15,396 nt of DNA from JBGQDM01 sp041495845 (GTDB taxonomy: Bacteria; Acidobacteriota; Terriglobia; Terriglobales; Acidobacteriaceae). Location of the stretch: contig JBGQDM010000078.1 in NCBI GenBank assembly GCA_041495845.1, forward strand, positions 1 through 15,396, in the 5' to 3' direction. A model generated the notes under the pieces. The model ran no database searches. It had not been told where the DNA came from and worked only from the letters and a program-made list of their open reading frames with translations. Positions 14,068 to 15,396 of this stretch are shown here, one piece after another; positions within the stretch are counted from its first letter, which is position 1, and every line of letters begins with the position of its first letter. The position numbers and the translations under genes were made by a program.

Positions 14068-15396
14068 ATGGTGCCCACAATTAAGGAAGCAGCGGAAGCC
14101 ATTCGCAGCCGCAGACTCTCGCCCGTCGAACTCACTCAGGCTTGCCTGACGCAAATCGAAAAGAAAAACGCAGCCCTGAATGCCTTCATCACGGTCACTG
14201 CGGACGCAGCGCTGGCGCAGGCGCGGCAGGCGGAAGAGGAAATCCGCGGGGGCCAGTGGCGCGGCCCTCTGCATGGCGTCCCCATCGCGCTCAAGGACAA
14301 TATCGACACTGCCGGCGTCCTCACCACCGCGGCCAGTAACTTATTTCGCGACCGCGTTCCGGCGGAAGACGCGGACGTGGTGCGGCGGCTCAAGTCCGCC
14401 GGCGCGGTGCTGGTGGGCAAAACCAACCTGCATGAGTTCGCTTATGGCGGCAGTTCTGTCATCAGTGCCTTCGGCCCGATACGCAATCCCTGGAACGCGG
14501 ATTACATCACCGGCGGGTCTTCTGGCGGATCCGCCGCGGCGGTGGCGGCAGGCATGTGCTGCGCCGCGATCGGCACGGACACCGCCGGCTCCATCCGCGA
14601 ACCGGCGGCGTATTGCGGTGTGGTCGGATTGAAGCCAACCTATGGTCGCGTCAGCAACCGGGGCGTAGTCCCACTCTCCTGGTCGCTTGACCATACCGGG
14701 CCGATCACCCAGACCGTGGAAGACGCCGCGCTGCTTCTCGAAGCGATCGCAGGCTACGATCCCGCAGACCCGGCCAGCGCCGACATCCCCGCACAGGAGT
14801 GGAGCCAGGGACTGTCCTCCGCCGCCCAGTTGCGCGTCGGCTTCCCGCGCGCTTATTTTTTCGACGACCTCGATCCCGCCGTTGCCGCGAGCATGAACGA
14901 AGTGCTCCGCGTGCTGCGCGGCATGGTGGCGGGAATCCGCGATGTCTCCCTTGACGTGCCTACCGACCGCGCCCTGCAGGCGGCAGAATCTTTCCGCTAT
15001 CACGCCCGCTGGTCGGAAGAAACACCCGAGCTGTACCAGCCCGAAACCCTGCGCCGCATCCGCAGCGGAAGCGGCACTTCCGAACCTACCTTCACCGCGA
15101 AACTTGAAGATTGGGAAGAAGCCCGGCGCCGCGTGCTCAACGTTTTCGCGGTAGTGGACGTGCTGGTAACTCCCACCATGCCTGTCCCGCCGCCACGCAT
15201 CGCCGATCTGCTGGAGCATCCGGAAGAGTTGCGGCACCGGGAGTTGGTGCTGCTCCGCAATACGCGTCCGTGGAATGTCTGGGGCCTGCCGGCCATCTCG
15301 GTGCCCTGCGGATTCACGGAAGACGGTCTGCCCCTTGGTCTGCAGATTGCGGCCGCGCCATGGCGCGAAGACCAGGTGCTGGCGTTGGCGTATGCC
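14068..15396 (+). CDS. Amidase-signature hydrolase (3' end outside window)
   Basis: Member of the amidase signature family, which hydrolyses amides through a Ser-cisSer-Lys triad in the cytoplasm. The first 443 codons are visible, so probably only a few tens of residues are missing. The triad is K76 in ALKDN, S151 in GGSSGGS, and nucleophile S175 in DTAGSIREPA, with the family's spacings of 75 and 24 residues. The usual DTGGS is DTAGS here. A family C-terminal block, WGLPAISVPCGF, occurs near 411-422. An in-frame TAA at 14053-14055 forces the start downstream of it, so ATG at 14068 is used; its ribosome-binding site is weak. GatA is a possible alternative, but no gatC or gatB is in view and the sequence looks like a general amidase. 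It is transcribed away from the HTH/PIN pair. Confidence 0.9.
   Translation, partial: MVPTIKEAAEAIRSRRLSPVELTQACLTQIEKKNAALNAFITVTADAALAQARQAEEEIRGGQWRGPLHGVPIALKDNIDTAGVLTTAASNLFRDRVPAEDADVVRRLKSAGAVLVGKTNLHEFAYGGSSVISAFGPIRNPWNADYITGGSSGGSAAAVAAGMCCAAIGTDTAGSIREPAAYCGVVGLKPTYGRVSNRGVVPLSWSLDHTGPITQTVEDAALLLEAIAGYDPADPASADIPAQEWSQGLSSAAQLRVGFPRAYFFDDLDPAVAASMNEVLRVLRGMVAGIRDVSLDVPTDRALQAAESFRYHARWSEETPELYQPETLRRIRSGSGTSEPTFTAKLEDWEEARRRVLNVFAVVDVLVTPTMPVPPPRIADLLEHPEELRHRELVLLRNTRPWNVWGLPAISVPCGFTEDGLPLGLQIAAAPWREDQVLALAYA

Noticed and set aside
14341..15237. Minus-strand open frame of 298 codons opposite the amidase
   Set aside because: The plus-strand amidase has its catalytic triad and family motifs; the opposite frame has none.
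14068..15396. Naming the amidase gatA
   Set aside because: The triad is shared by the whole amidase family, gatC and gatB are not in view, and the nucleophile motif is DTAGS where DTGGS is usual.

Overview
The window is GC-rich bacterial chromosome. Gene content and protein style (alternative complex III operon running into a caa3 oxidase, SCO protein, DUF3341 subunit, PIN/HTH pair) suggest a member of the Acidobacteriota. That assignment is inference from family resemblance and was not checked by a search.

Region 1 (1 to about 11290, all on the minus strand) is one long respiratory operon. In transcription order: actA (pentaheme cytochrome c), actB (Fe-S/molybdopterin-like subunit with a Tat signal), actC (NrfD-like membrane subunit), actD (DUF3341), actE (lipoprotein monoheme cytochrome c), actF (second NrfD-like subunit), a single-pass membrane protein of unknown function, an SCO copper chaperone, ctaC (CuA subunit fused to cytochrome c) and ctaD (catalytic subunit, running off the left edge). 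Most junctions are ATGA, TAATG or a few bases apart, which indicates translational coupling. The encoded chain would oxidise menaquinol or quinol in ACIII, pass electrons through its cytochromes to the cytochrome c domain of CtaC, then to CuA and the heme a/a3-CuB centre that reduces oxygen. The SCO protein would supply copper to CuA. A promoter with a perfect TATAAT lies before actA, followed at once by a 12-bp perfect inverted repeat.

Region 2 (11353-13880, minus strand) holds an aldehyde dehydrogenase with its own likely promoter, and upstream of it a toxin-antitoxin-like pair: an excisionase-type HTH protein overlapping a PIN-domain nuclease.

Region 3 (14068 to the right edge, plus strand) is an amidase-signature hydrolase, divergent from the HTH gene and missing only its C-terminal end.

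I found no RNA genes, insertion sequences, CRISPR arrays or prophage genes. No intergenic stretch exceeds about 205 bases. The most useful unknowns are the unassigned membrane protein between actF and the SCO gene, and the inverted repeat at the head of the operon.
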